A DNA stretch of 64,000 nt, taken from Epiperipatus broadwayi. Its lineage: Eukaryota > Onychophora > Udeonychophora > Euonychophora > Peripatidae. The stretch spans positions 2,004,204 through 2,068,203 of the forward strand of contig JAQFVV010006352.1 in assembly GCA_028023455.1 (NCBI GenBank), in the 5' to 3' direction. A program made the translations under genes and the position numbers. Below the pieces are notes generated by a model. That model was not told the origin of the DNA. It made no database searches and saw nothing but the letters and a program-made list of their open reading frames with translations. Shown piece after piece: positions 49,767 to 64,000 of this stretch; the stretch's first letter is position 1; each line of letters opens with the position of its first letter.

Positions 49767-52700
49767 TGTGACCATCTGAATGGGCACAAGGGTTTAAGAT
49801 ACCTTGTATCTTAATTAAATAGCTATATTGTATTATAAAAAAAATGAAATAGCCTTGGAATTTTAAAATTTTCGAACAAGATCATTTAAAGTTTGAGTAT
49901 GGGTTGCCTGTGTAGTTTATTGACCACTTGATAGGTATTCATTAGTATTATTGTGGTTAATGAGGTATATAATGCAAGGAAGGGGGGTTGTTTGTTAATG
50001 AAATTCATATATTTTGTTGGAAAAATGCAAAGTTATCCTGTGTTAGTATAATATTTAGTTGAATGGTTTGTACAATCCTTTGTTCATTGGTTCTTATCCT
50101 TGTCAACAGAATAGCAGCTTCAATGTTTAGATTTTAGTGCATGCATGTGTATACCTGTATGATTCTGCCTTAGGTTTCATCTCATTTTCATTCTTTAAAT
50201 AATAGCAAACAATAGTACATTCACAATAAAAAAATATTTAAACTACAGTAGTATCTTAAATAATTAACAAATATATATTTCTTTCCAATGATTAATAAAT
50301 AGTTGAACCAATAAATTATTTTACTAATTAAATAAATTATTAATCATTTTTATTAGATAGTTAATTAATATTCGTTTTTCTTTCAAGTTTGTAAAAGCTA
50401 TTTATTTCATTATTTATATTTTTTTTTTGTCATTTAATTCTGAAAATCAAAATCATTTTTTTTTTTTTGGTGTAAAGATTTTTTTTTTGAATATGTAATT
50501 AGCAGAGTTAGTAAGATACGTGGGAGTAAGCTGGTAAAAAAAAAAAAGAAAAATGAACTGTTGCTAAAGAGAGAGCTTGTAACAAAGCTCTCCAGTATGT
50601 AAAAAAATTAGCTTTGTAAAGAATTAGAGCCAAAAAAGACAGTGGCTTATATTTTTCAAACAACTAAAGTTAATTGCTGAAGTCAGATTATAAGAAATAT
50701 ATCATGGAAGGAGCTAATTTCAATATGCAGCACTAAACTTTAACGAGGTACTCAGTTTTGCATTCTCTTTCAATTTAAACATTTTAAACTAATCTCTTCG
50801 TCACTGTTGCTCTTGTAAAAATGTATATTAATATCATGCAGTTTATATTATTTTACTTCATTCCAGTTTTAAAATAAGAATGGTTTACATAACTATTATC
50901 ATTTTATCATTAAGCAACGTGTTTTCTTTTTTTTTTTTTTTTGTTATATGGAAAACGTATGCAGACTGTTATATAGAATACATTTTGTTCTCACTATTTT
51001 TCGTGCGCGAAGATTATACATAGACTTAAGGATATGTCTATCTTGATAGAGCATACCACGTTTAAATTCTTCGTACTTAGATAACAGTATTCATTTATTG
51101 GATATATCTGGAGCTAATACGTATTTATGAATTAAGAAATAACATATAAACTACTTCTGTTTAAATTGAATTTGAAGGACAAAAGAAAAATGCTGGTAAT
51201 TTTTTTTTGGTTCTCTTCAATAAGGACGGAATATCAAACAAAGCATTACTAATCACTGAATTACTAAAGACAATTTAAAGTGTAGAATGCTATTCAAAAT
51301 AATAAGGACAATTGCGTATTTAATCCAGAACGGCACGAAAATATCGTATATTTTCAGTATGATACAGGAGGAGTTAACTGCTTGCGTGATTTGGTGTCTC
51401 AAATGGATATGTTATGAACACTGAAAAGTAGTGGGTATATTTAAGTTAGCTTATATATATATTATTTTAAAGTTATACTGCAGAAGGGCATTTAGTTTAA
51501 ATGCGGTTTGGAATGTGTCCTATACTGTTTGTATAATCCCGGAGAGAACCTTTGCAAATGAACTTTTTATTCAAATTACAAAACTAATAACTTTTGTGTC
51601 TTTATTTTTTTTTATTGCTTAACTTATATATAATGTAGATGATGGATAGAGAAGCTTTAATATTATTATGTTTATTTTATAATATATGTTATTTTGACTT
51701 TCAAGACTGTCTCTGGAAAACGTACAATTTAAAGGAGTAGTACGTCGGTAAAAAAATTGATTGTGTTCAGATAGGTCTTATTATTTTCCTTATGAAGATG
51801 AAGGAAATATTTCTAATAATATATTATTAGAGAGGTTTACATTTATTTTTGCATATGTTATTATCTTAAAGTGAGAAGTATTATTATTATTATTATTTTT
51901 GAATCAACGAACGAACGTATAATAAAAATAGTTTGTTAAAAATAAAAAGAAAATTCGTTCATAATAATTAGAAGCATTAAATCTTAAAAGTAACCTAAAG
52001 TTTATTAAATTAAAAAAATTATACCTTAATGCAATATTTAATTATCATAATACCTGCTTAGTGCGTAATTTAGGGTTAATATTATATATACTTTTATTCG
52101 CGAGAGTGTGTTTGTTTTGCACAATTATTAATATTTATTTGATAAAGTATAATCTGTGAATATTTTATGCATAGATTTCGTGCACTGTCGTAATTTCTGA
52201 GTTGAACAGATTGATATTATCTGTAGGTATTTGTCTGCTAGCATGTATTTATAAGGTTCAATATTTTAGAAGCTATGAGAATAGAAAAAAATCTAACTGC
52301 GTTGTAATATTTATAGGGATAAAAGATCTTGCTTATTTAATATATGTTAATAATTTCCATGAGTAGAGCCTAATTTATTTTATATGCGTATGATTAATGA
52401 TATTTTTGAAGTGATGTTTTTAGGGTCCTGGTGTTGTGGAATTTAAAATCTCCACCAAATAATGTATTTAGAAGTAAAGGAGTTACTGTTAAAAGATGAT
52501 TAAATGATGCTTAGGAAGTGATATGACGTTTTTCTTGGATTCTTGGTGTTGGGTAGATGTTCTCCAGAAAAGGTATATGTGGAATTAGGTGAATTCTGGT
52601 AGAAGTGTTCAATAGATGTTTATCTGCTCCTCATGTATATTCCCTTTATAACGTGTTGTATGTAAAATCATAAAATATAGCTTTGTGTTAATTAAAAAGT

Positions 52701-54284
52701 GGTTAGACAAATTGTTAGATTAATTCTGGATGTAGTACTAGTGTCATATTTATGGAGGATTTACGACATTGTTCGAAATAAATTAATTATGTGATATTGT
52801 CTTAATGAAGGGAGAGTTTACTGAAAATATTGTTTTATAATATTGCTGCTTGAACGTACACACACACGCGTAATATAAATAATATCGCGAATTGGGGTAT
52901 AGAATTGTGAAATATAAAAATGAGAAATAAATGCTCGGAAATATACTAAATTCAGTTAATAAAGGTATAAAACATTAAGATTTAAACAGGAAATAAGTAT
53001 TTTAAAATACAATGTATCTATTTAAGTAAAAATTAATCATCAAATCATCAGAATAAACATGATTTTGCTATGTATGAAAGGTATAAGGAATTGGAATTAT
53101 TATTTAGTCAATTAGAGAAAGTTGTTTTGCTGAAAGCCAAAGATTAATGGTTTGATTTATTTTGTCAATCAACCGTAATATCCTCTCGAAAGTATTTATA
53201 TTTTTTTGTTGTTGTGATAATAATATGATATTTCATTTATTTATTGTCGTATGGATAAAACATCTAAGCAAGTATGTGTTCCAAGTCGGGATCTTTAACT
53301 TTATTATTAGTTTGTTTAGATTGTAAGAATCCCAAACTGATGCTAAAGATTTATTTAATAATTTAAAGGTCTATAAAACGAAGACCTATTTTGTAAATAT
53401 TATGTTCATCCCAATTTATTTTGTTTATTTGTAATAAATGATGTATTTAGTTATTTAAATTTAAAACAATTGTGTCGTGAGTTATTTTTTTTGTATACAT
53501 TCGTATTTCCATTTCCACATCTCCACATTGTATAAATCTATTATAAAACAGATATACTATTTTAAAGTTATCATATTAAATTTGCTAGTGTCTGACAATA
53601 TTGTATTTCTTAATCCAAACATTATAAAGAGTATTTGCCACTTGATAAATATATTAGAAAGGTTGCCAAGTCAGTATATTTGTTAGATGATGATATGAGA
53701 TTAAAATACCCTATCTCTGTCATTATCTTATTATTGAAGCACAGTAAAATATTTAGTCAATTTGTTTCATTATATTTTAGCATACTTTATAAATATAACT
53801 TATGGGCAATGGAGTTTATTAATTCAACTTTATTAAATTCCCTGAGATCTTATTATTTATTTCTTGATTGGCATTAGAGTAAATGTTTAAATTATGATAT
53901 GCCAAGTAATAAAATTGTCTACGAATGTAATTATAGCAAGCTGATATATGTTATACTTGGATGAAGGAAGAAATTAAATTTAAAGTATATTTTTAATAGA
54001 CTGTACTAAGTAAACATTATGATTCTTTATCATACAATCAATTAACAAAGGAATTTACATTATATTGAATGTTTTATAATATTTCTTTCTTTATTCATCT
54101 ATTATTATATATCTTATGAACTGCCTATAGCCTCCCACTGAGCTGAGCTGAACATAAACTTAAATATAGAGTCTCAGTAATAATTTTATATTATATATTT
54201 TCTTATATTGTTCTATTCATTAATAGAACTGGCACCTGGGCATTTCGTTCATGTAATATATATGAGCGGTGTTGGGAGTGTAGG

Positions 54285-54290
<6 letters not shown>
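49767..54290 (+). mobile_element. Unit C: 4.5-kb noncoding LTR-like element
   Basis: It starts TGTGACCATCTG after a 22-bp TA-rich spacer from the LTR element and ends GTAGGTTATAA at a TA run. The block aaaaaaaatgaaatagcctt near 49840 and GAACTGGCACC near 54227 parallel features of unit A. No gag-pol or transposase is seen; the short open frames (for example 51431-51622 and 53477-53877) carry no known domain. I interpret it as a large solo LTR or non-autonomous relative of A and B. Confidence 0.5.

Positions 54291-54374
<84 letters not shown>
54291..54374. repeat. (TA)n microsatellite at the right end of unit C
   Basis: About 42 TA units directly following GGTTATAA. Confidence 0.95.
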
Positions 54375-54376
<2 letters not shown>

Positions 54377-54394
54377 ATCAAGTGAAATGTATAT

Positions 54395-54565
54395 ATTTAT
54401 ATATAATAAATATAACTGTAATTAACTATTATATACAGTCTTTTAATCTGTAGAATTACTTTTGGTTAATTTCTTAACTCTCCTCAACTTAACTGAAAGT
54501 ACTTCTATGAATTGAAAGATTGTATATAATAGTTAATTACCATTATATTTATTATCTTATATTGT
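54395..54565. repeat. Foldback repeat upstream of the fourth exon
   Basis: Left arm (ataataaatataactgtaat, about 54402) pairs with the right arm (near 54535-54555), and taactattatatacagtctt pairs with aagattgtatataatagtta. It shares aattc/agtactt sequence with the foldback at 34130-34270. Confidence 0.78.
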
Positions 54566-54588
54566 TATTACAATAGTTTTTATTTAAC

Positions 54589-54602
54589 ACACATTTTATT
54601 TG

Positions 54603-54636
<34 letters not shown>

Positions 54637-54650
54637 CAAATAAAATGTGT
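54589..54650. repeat. Perfect 62-bp palindrome with TA core
   Basis: The outer arms acacattttatttgttata (54589-54607) and their exact complement (54632-54650) enclose alternating TA. The whole 62 bp reads the same on both strands. It ends 25 bp before the exon at 54676. Confidence 0.93.
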
Positions 54651-54675
54651 ATATATATATATATATATATAATAG

Positions 54676-54761
54676 GCTAAAGGCATTACATTGCTTGGAG
54701 ATGACAAACCTACATGTCTATCTGATGGCTCATATAGTCCTTTTCAATGTAGAGGTGCTGA
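54676..54761 (+). CDS. Exon: middle part of the split thyroglobulin type-1 domain
   Basis: This 86-bp exon enters in phase 0 and leaves in phase 2. It reads AKGITLLGDDKPTCLSDG then SYSPFQCRGA, the P-x-C...DG-x-Y...QC core of a TY domain with C2 and C3, the most diagnostic part. The donor is the consensus GTAAGT at 54762. The acceptor is only aatag after a TA repeat, with no pyrimidine tract. Frame and domain order fit the exon at 18736 before it and 62832 after it. Confidence 0.88.
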
Positions 54762-54879
54762 GTAAGTATTTTGGTTTAGAATGATTTCTATGTGTATACA
54801 CAAGCATCAGTATATTATAATTGTTAAGCCTTTACTGTATCACATATAGAATACTATATTTAAATTAAAAGGGCCTTAA

Positions 54880-55165
54880 CTACAGACTTTCAAGCTTCCT
54901 TCAGCTATCCACGTAATCTCATAAAATCGATACAGAAGTCTACATACATAAAAAAAGATAAATGATCTCCAGTATATGTATTTTGGGCTGAACCACCATG
55001 TTCATTAGTTGGTCCAGATCATCATCTCCCAACTGATAAGTGGTGGATTAGCCCAAAATACATATATTGGAGATCATTTATCTTTTTCCTATCTATATGG
55101 TCATGTATATTAGTTGTATGAGATAGAGCAGAGACCTAAAGGGAGCTTGAAAGTCTGTGTTTAAG
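54880..55165. repeat. Foldback repeat with nested inner and outer arms
   Basis: Inner arms are about 54955-55003 and 55043-55088 (gataaatgatctccagtata against its complement; ttttgggctgaaccacca against tggtggattagcccaaaa). Outer arms are cagactttcaagcttcc at about 54884 and gggagcttgaaagtctg at about 55140. A half-copy of the inner arm occurs at about 22860-22900. Confidence 0.85.
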
Positions 55166-58075
55166 TTCTTTATAATTTATTCTAAAACTCCAAGTATATA
55201 AATTATACTTGTATTCAACCAAATATCATATTTAGTATATTTCTAGTTTTTGTATAATAAATGTGCATTTTGTTACTTAAAATCTATAAGTATTTAAATA
55301 AAGTTCCTAACTGAAGGAGAACACGATTAATAAAACAAACAAAAAAAATTATGAAAAGGGAATTAATCAAAAATGAGATATTTATTTATATTTTGTTTCA
55401 GAGAGATTGAAAAATAATTGGATCTTAATTTCTTTGTTGCTAGTTAATTGTACAATTTTCTATTAGCTGAGTGAATTAATGTTCTAAACTTTTGATTGGT
55501 CAATTACAGAATCAGCAATAAATATATATTCATCTTTTAATATTATATTCATTTTAGTTTCATTTGTAAAAACCAAATTAATAATTTTCCAGAATATGAA
55601 AGTTTTTTCAAAAATAAATTTATAATTCTAAAAATATTTTATAGCTAGAACCTCAAAAGAATGTTTGCAACCTGTTAGAAAATGTTGAGTACATCAGTGA
55701 TTTTCTTTCTCAATTACGTTCCTGTAAAAGTAAAGAATTTTTTACTAAAACCTTGCTACTTTTCTAAAATGTTTGAACAATCCTGTGTCAATGCAATATT
55801 ACATTTAAGTAGAATATGAAACAAGACTAACTACAAGTTTACCCAGCATTACACAGAAGTAGAATAATCATTGATCATCATAAAAAAAAATACAATCAAC
55901 ATTCAACCTTATTACTGGATTTAAAAGTGATCAATTATAGACAGGTTACATATCTAGTTACTGTCAGACTTGGGGCAGATTATATAAACAATTATTTGAT
56001 AGTGCATACTTAAGTGGTAATCTATCAGAATATTAAAAAATCAAATAATATTGAGCTATAAACATACTGATCATCATCAATGGCCTGACAATATAGTACT
56101 ATTAAGGTACTGTCCAACTATAATTTGTAATAAAAATAAACTTTTAGTTCCTGGAGTTTAAAGATATATCTTTGTAATATTCAGAATTATCACCTGAATA
56201 TCCAAAACCCCAACATAAACCCCAAATCCATAGAACTAATATGCATAAATCCAACTCCGGGAGCAAGAACTCTAAACTGTTACTGTGAGCAAGAGATAAT
56301 ACCAACATAAAATATTTTAAATCTAAGTTAGCATTAAAAAGTTTACTGTAATAACTTAAAACAATAAATAAATTTATTAATTAGAAATAATAATGATAAA
56401 ATCAAATTAAAGATCTATGTTATAAATATTAATTCATCATTTTGATATTAATTAAAGTAATACAATACACACACACGTACACACACACACACATATATAT
56501 ATATACTATAACATAATTTACAGATATTTCAATATGTTTGAATATAACACACCTATATATAAGCACATAGACATGCCTGTATAATATAAAATTAACATAT
56601 TTGAATTGTCATGAGTAATAAAAAAGTCATTTTAATAATACCTAAATAATAACTGATTTAGCATATACATGGATACCCTTTCAAATGTATGTACATACTG
56701 ACATTTATATCCTAGGATATTTCATTTGTCAAAAAAAAAACCATATTAAATGCATATTATTATATTTTACAAGACAATTAATTCAATGTTGAAAATATAC
56801 ATAAAATTTACACATATATGTTTATAAAAAATAATAATATGGATTTTAAATAAATGATAGTTATTAGTCCATTATTTTTAATTGTAAGTAATAGTTTTTT
56901 TTAAAAAAAACAACAACATTATCTTTAAGTCTTTAAGATAATTGAAAGTTCTTTTAAAACCCAAGCTTTTGTTTGCTCATTTTCAGTATCTAAGAAAGAC
57001 TTTTGAAGTTTAATTTTCTAATTCAATAATAAAATAAAAACTAAAATCATTCCTCTGGAAATAAATGTTATTTTTTATCAGTTTCTTTCATTATTTATTT
57101 TTAATTGAATAATTTAATCAAAAATTATTTACTTATAGACCATGTAAATTAACGATTTTAACAACAAAGTTAAATGTTCAAAATAATGTCATTTTTTAAT
57201 ATTTTACTTACCAGTGTAACCTTCTGTATGTAGATAAAACAACATATGTAAAAAATCATAGCATGGACATCCTTCAGCAAGCCAACTAGCATTGGAATTT
57301 CTCAGTAAGCTGGACCATTATAATAATCATGAGTGGTGTAATGTTTTATTGACATTTTGAAAAGGCATTATCAGGAAATTGTTGGCATTCGCTCATCCCT
57401 ATTCAGCCTCTATAATTTGATTTACTTCAGGCAGGCAAATCATTCCATCCACATATATGGGCTACAACTCCTGAAAATCTAGTTTTTGCATCCCATGTCA
57501 ATTTAAACTCTACCATTGTGAAGCTAACAGCAGCTGTACTTTTTGCCTACAGTTATAACTTCATAATAATAATGGTCTAATGATTTTTTTTAAACAAATC
57601 CTTTTATATACTATGGTGGAATTTGAGAACAATAATTAAGTAAAATTTTCTTTATCTTGATCAAAAAATAAGTTAATGGTCTTTTCAATTCACCTTAATT
57701 AAAAACACATTTTAATCTAAAAGTATTTTTAATCCTGCAAACACAAAATTAGATTGTAGGATTTAACATCAAAGTATATTATACTAATTTTATCAAAAGC
57801 ATTAATTAAAAAAATTTCTTAATTCAATTAAAAATAGACAGGAAATTTCTATAGTTACTGGTATTATCTATTTTACATGAAACTAGCTGGTTTTAGATTT
57901 CTTTTTTTAATTATCAAATCAGAATAAACATTAATAACTTTTGCGAATGTTTAATTTATAATAATTTTTTAAATTCAGAATTATTATTTAACCATTAACT
58001 GTTACTCCAGTGAATATATTTTAAAAAAAAATATCTACAATAAATTTTGTTTGTGTTCATTTCTACTTTTCCTTC

Positions 58076-58109
<34 letters not shown>

Positions 58110-58126
58110 TATATATATATATTATA

Positions 58127-61100
58127 TTCTAACCTCCTCCTCCGTATCCCTCCCCTCGCTCCATAATAATATATAATAATAATAACATGCCAAGAGTATA
58201 CTAACTATTCCGGATTTTTCGTTACTTATTTATTTCCGGTCAATAATAATTAACATTAATAATAATTCCGGGTTCTTTAACTCAGTCTATCAAACATATC
58301 ACTATAATTTAAATAAAATAATTACTAGCTCAGAATTTTATTAAAATCTAATCGTGTCTATGAAATAAAATCAACACAAATATCTTTCATTATTCCCATG
58401 AGACCTGGAGCAATGACAAAGGTACAAGATGAGATTTCATTGAGATACTATCCCAATGGCATACGAACACTATAATAAATAATCGATTAATAGCATTCTT
58501 ACGACTTTTAAAACTTTTATCATATCTTAATGTTTTTAAAACAAAATCTAGCTCACATAAAATAAATTAAGTAAATAAAATAGAATTAAATTGATCTAAT
58601 CATGTCAAAATCAAATAGATAAATCAATAAGTAAATAAATAATTAAATTAAATCTCAGGTTTATAAATTGTAATTAAAACTGATTTTATATTGCCATAGT
58701 CAACTATGATAAGGGAATTTTATGTCATAGTTCACTACGTAATAACTAACTAATTAATAATAACAATGACAATAATGGAGTAATACAATCCTCTTTTCTT
58801 TCTAGATGTATTAAATATTTTCGTGGTAATATTTATCAATCCGATAATCAAAACTTATGTGGTAACGTTCGCCTATATTTTACTTAAGTATTGTGGCAAT
58901 CAAGTTATGACCAATATCTGTTCTAATTATACTTCTTTCATTTCATTATGTAAATAAAATAAAATAAATTATTAAAATTTCTAATGTTTATTTATTTTGT
59001 GCAAAACCTTAAATATGTTTAATTATAAACGTGCGTTGTGATTTCATGCATTTCATGTGTAGGAAAAACAACAACCAAGACACAAAGCTACTAATAAAAT
59101 TTTATAACAATTTATTAACATTATAACAAGTAACAATTTGTACATTATTTACAGCGGATATCCCTATTTACTTATTACAAACTCTTTTATTTCTACCCGT
59201 TGATGTCTTAATATTATTATTATCTAATTTTTATTTTACCCTTTTACCATTAATAATTACAAAAAAAAAAATATATTTCACAATATTATTATCTTTAGAT
59301 ACATGTTTTGAGCTTAGCTTAATACACAAACTTATATCTGTTAAAAATTTTCTATTGACATTTATATCCTTATAATTGCAGATTTATATTTCCATAAAAT
59401 CTTTACTTATATGTAAAATTATACAAAATTACAAAATTCTAATTATATTCTTGTTAGTATGGAATCCTACAGAATTTAATCCTTATGACAAGTTGATGTT
59501 CAGTTTTATCATCGATCATATAATAATTATCAGTCAAATTATTGATCCTATCCCAAGCTTTATATAGCAATTATCGTCATCCACACACCATATACAAATA
59601 CACATTTTTTTTTTTTATACCTTTTAAATCATTTCGTCACACAATTGTACAATCTCTTCTATTAAAATATCACGTGCAATATTCCAAAACCTTATTATTG
59701 CTTTAAAACTTAGTTCTAAGGTTTTAAGTTCTTTTTCTCTTTCAAATTACATCATATGATTCTCCATCTTTTATAATACTTATACTTTCACTTTGGACTT
59801 ATACAGTTCTACTTTGCTCTAGTAAACAACTATTCTTGTATGACTACTATCTAGCTTCCTTTCTATCTTATGTATCATTTCTATAAAATTATCTCCCTGA
59901 CGATGTATTTTTCATGAAATCAAGATAGCGAAGATATAGATGCATTGGATCAAAATAAACAAGATATTATCCTTTATAAAACTTCGACAATCATGGCACA
60001 GTGAATTTATGGACGCCATAGAGGAGTGACTTTTATCTGTCTATCTGCCTCTAATATTGAATGGATGCTAAAGCTATTTCTTCAGCTTCATCACATCAGA
60101 AAGTTTCAAAGATATGTAAAGACACTGTCCAGAATATATGTGCTCAGTTATAGGGCAAAGTTATCTATACTGAGGTCACACAAATTATTATGATCCCCAT
60201 ATTTCATTCCTTATATTTTAATAAAACATCCTCTTGGTTTCCTTTGATATCAGTACTCCCAAGTCACTATCTGATTGATTTCTTCAGATTCATCTTTACA
60301 TTACATCGACAAATTCTCTGTCAACTTTGCTAATAATAATAAAATTCATTTTTAATATAACTATACAGCTATTCTTAAGAAAATTCTTTACTATACTTCT
60401 CGTACATTTCTATCTTTATTGTTCTAAACTATTTAGATATTTTCAATATAAAATTCAAAAGAATCACATAATTAATATGTTACTTATTATTACTTATTTT
60501 AAATTATTTATTGCATGCACATTTTAAAGTTTTACTACTCTTTCAAATATGTTTGATGTTGGATAAATGTGTACTTATAACTTTTAACATCGTTCATACC
60601 TCATTCATTAATAGATGACCTAAAAAAAAAAATTACATTACATATTACCAATAATATTAAAATTACCAACGATCTCTTTCCTCTGGATCGTATTTGTAAA
60701 CTTCTCCATTCCAGGACTTCTGGTAGGTATTCAAAATTTTCCATACACACATTTTTATTTTATTAATATTTCTCTCATTCCATTAGCTCATATTTTTTAA
60801 ATATAACTATTATAAAATTTATGTTTATATGTTTCCCTAAGCTAATTCAATTTTATACTTTAAATACAATAAAAAAAAATATTAAAATTATATTTACGAT
60901 ACATCTTTGTTGCACTCGCTTGGAAAATCGTTCCTGGCAAAGCTAAAATAAAAAATATACTTTATTTTCTGCAGTCCCTTAATGTTTTATTTTAAAATTT
61001 TAATTATGTTTATTAATTCTTCTTAGACGATGATCCTTAGTTTTCTTCATATTTTCCTACTTATTCTTGAGATCTCCATTACATAGTCTGCTAGCTTTTT

Positions 61101-62730
61101 CTCCCGCGCGCTTGGTTTTCCCTCGATGCATCTTGTACTTTATTTTAGAAAATTCAATAAATTTTCTTTATTTCCATGGATCCATTTTCTCCTTTAGTGA
61201 TTAATTTTATATTTGTTTAAAACATTTTTCTTCCATTTAATCTCTTTTCCTCTTTTCTATAATGAGATAAAATCTAGTTTCCTTTTAATAAATTCATATA
61301 GCACTTTATACAGAATGATGGCTTTTCTTCTGATTTTTACTTTTGGAAATTATATATTTTTAAATAATGTTTTCCTTTAACATAACATATTTTTCTTCCT
61401 CATTTTCTTTATATTTATTTGAACACATAATATGATTTTTCTCATAGAGAAATATGACTTAGTTTTAAGCATTTATAAAACAAATGTTCGTCATAAGATT
61501 TTCTCAATAGTAAATACTTTCTTTCTTATATTTTCACACAGCGTCTTCTTTGTATTTTTTAGAGTTATAGGACTTAGTTTCTGGTTGAGCACGTATAAAA
61601 CAAAACTTATACAATTTTCATTCATTTTTCTTTTAATAATTATTTCAATTATTATTTTTGGTATTTCCATCTTTACTGTAGTATGAATGGTCAAATTTGA
61701 ATAAATCCACCGGTAAGATCACGTAGAAATTAGCAATTCATATTTCTGGATACAAATTATATTATCTGTTAAAGATTAACTTTAGAATAATTATTAATTT
61801 ATAAATTTAAACTACTTTTTTCAGCTTTGATGTTACAAGCAATTCAAAAGGTTACCGTCCTCTTCAACTTTCACATTCCGACTCCCGCTTCTGTCTATCT
61901 TAGATTTTTTTCTTGCCAATTTAAATCCGTTGATTGGTCAATAATTGTTTTTAGCGCGAACAATATTAGTCATTCTATTTTGGGATAATAAACTGTACTT
62001 TTAAATAAATATTTATGACGTAATGTCTGGAATATTATTTTAACTTAATATTATTAAATTAAATCATATCTTGATAAACTTATTTTTTGATCTTTAAAAT
62101 AATTATTAAGACAATATATAACATTTTTAACTTTTAATTTTAATGATGGATGGCAATTATATCTAGTTTTAAATTCACAAACTTTATTATTATCTACCAA
62201 GTGTGTGTGTGCGTGAAGGCATTTTATATACGATCACGTGTCTATCTACTTTATAAAATAATAAATTTTTATTGATGTCTCGGTTTAAATCACCAAAACT
62301 AATGTACTTTATAAAATTTTGGAAAATAAATTGAAACTTATAGAACCAAATATAACTCTCACCATCCTAAAGTTTATTAATAAAAAATATATCCTATTAA
62401 TTTTAGCTAACTATAAAATTTTATTTCATTTATTTAATCTATTCATTCTAAAACTATTATTTTAAAATTATTACAATAATTTTAACTATCTATAGCTGTG
62501 TTATTTTGTATGGCCAGCTTTCACAACCATAAGCAATGATATTAAAACTTTATTTAACTGTTTACTTTTTAAAAATACTTTACTACACTATGATCTATTA
62601 GGTATTTTAGCTTAAAATTGTATTACAAAACTATTATTACTTTTATATCACCTAAATATTACTTAAAATTTAAAATTTTTTTTCATAATTGACCTTTCTA
62701 TCCTACCTATGACCTACAGACAAGGGCACA
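58127..62730 (-). mobile_element. Unit B, inverted second copy
   Basis: It is the reverse-complement counterpart of 37053-41644 over its full 4.6 kb, with both ends at TA tracts (TTCTAACC on the left, GGGCACA on the right). Similarity is about 85 per cent in the end regions by eye, with many small indels. Like its partner it encodes no recognisable protein. Its right end is about 100 bp before the last exon in the window. Confidence 0.65.
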
Positions 62731-62831
62731 ATATATATATATATATGCACACATACTACTATGTTGTTGTATTCCATGGCACAGAATTTTCTCAATATGT
62801 ACCTATATATATATATATATATATATTGCAG

Positions 62832-62917
62832 TTGCTTTTGTGTGACTCGCAGTGGTAAATTTATACCAAATTTCAGACAAAATAAACCTCAAGCTTTATC
62901 AGATAAAATGAAATGCA
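62832..62917 (+). CDS. Exon: last part of the split thyroglobulin type-1 domain
   Basis: This 86-bp exon enters in phase 2 and leaves in phase 1, like the exon at 3093. It reads CFCVTRSGKFIPNFRQNK and ends DKMKC, giving C4 and C5 in CFCV and C6. It completes the TY domain begun at 18736, so the domain spans three exons over 44 kb. The acceptor ttgcag follows a TA repeat; the donor is the consensus GTAAGT at 62918. The phase-1 end means further exons must follow outside the window. Confidence 0.86.

Positions 62918-64000
<1,083 letters not shown>

Larger units (their letters stand above)
54762..62831 (+). other. Intron of about 8.1 kb
   Basis: Phase-2 intron: GA from the exon before plus T from the next gives an Asp codon. 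It contains the foldback at about 54880-55165 and the inverted unit B copy at 58127-62730. The interval 55170-58075 is AT-rich; a stretch at about 57190-57560 has more balanced composition but shows no motif I can name. CA and TA microsatellites lie near 56465-56505 and 58078-58120. Confidence 0.75.

Noticed and set aside
57190-57560. Possible extra exon or coding remnant
   Set aside because: Base composition is more balanced, but no frame longer than a few dozen codons and no motif or splice pair could be supported.

Overview
The window is nuclear DNA from an animal, very A+T-rich (roughly three quarters A+T by eye) and dominated by repeats. The only host gene I can support is a plus-strand gene with widely spaced small exons. 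Five exons (3093-3172, 6301-6465, 18736-18818, 54676-54761, 62832-62917) encode thyroglobulin type-1 (TY) domains. Their splice phases agree end to end (2-1, 1-1, 1-0, 0-2, 2-1). The window starts and ends inside the gene. Introns are about 3.1, 12.3, 35.9 and 8.1 kb. Gene type, intron size, GIY-YIG Penelope-like elements, an ISXO2-like transposase relic and abundant TA, TATC and AAT microsatellites point to an invertebrate with a large genome. A chelicerate or lophotrochozoan would fit, but I cannot settle the taxon.

Layout. 1-3092: upstream intron with two foldback (MITE-like) repeats. 3.1-10 kb: three TY exon features' first two, two SINE-like fragments and a head-to-head pair of decayed Penelope-like elements (6.93-9.98 kb). 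10.5-12.3 kb: an LTR-like block with a GC-richer start. 12.9-13.9 kb: two foldbacks. 14.1-17.5 kb: a Penelope fragment, a rearranged copy of an LTR element, a 670-bp TATC microsatellite and another Penelope fragment. 18.6-18.8 kb: exon 3 of the set with a duplicated splice acceptor. 19-28 kb: mostly featureless AT-rich intron. 28.4-33.4 kb: a 5-kb noncoding unit (A) with TGTGACC/GGTTACA ends. 33.4-36 kb: foldbacks intermixed with AAT/ATT and TA microsatellites. 37.05-41.64 kb: a 4.6-kb unit (B). 42.1-42.7 kb: ISXO2-like transposase relic. 44.99-49.74 kb: a young LTR element without gag-pol, with 2.1-kb LTRs and a 550-bp interior. 49.77-54.29 kb: unit C. 54.3-55.2 kb: palindromes and foldbacks around the fourth exon. 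58.13-62.73 kb: an inverted second copy of B. 62.83-62.92 kb: the last exon seen.

Function. The TY exons together give the end of one TY domain, one complete single-exon domain and one complete domain split over three exons. TY domains are disulphide-rich extracellular modules; many (thyropins) inhibit papain-like cysteine proteases, but the number of domains and the rest of this protein lie outside the window. Everything else is mobile or satellite DNA within its introns. The most notable signals are the 49-bp duplication of a splice acceptor, TA microsatellites and palindromes directly at splice acceptors, and a group of very large noncoding units that all sit in TA repeats and share terminal motifs.
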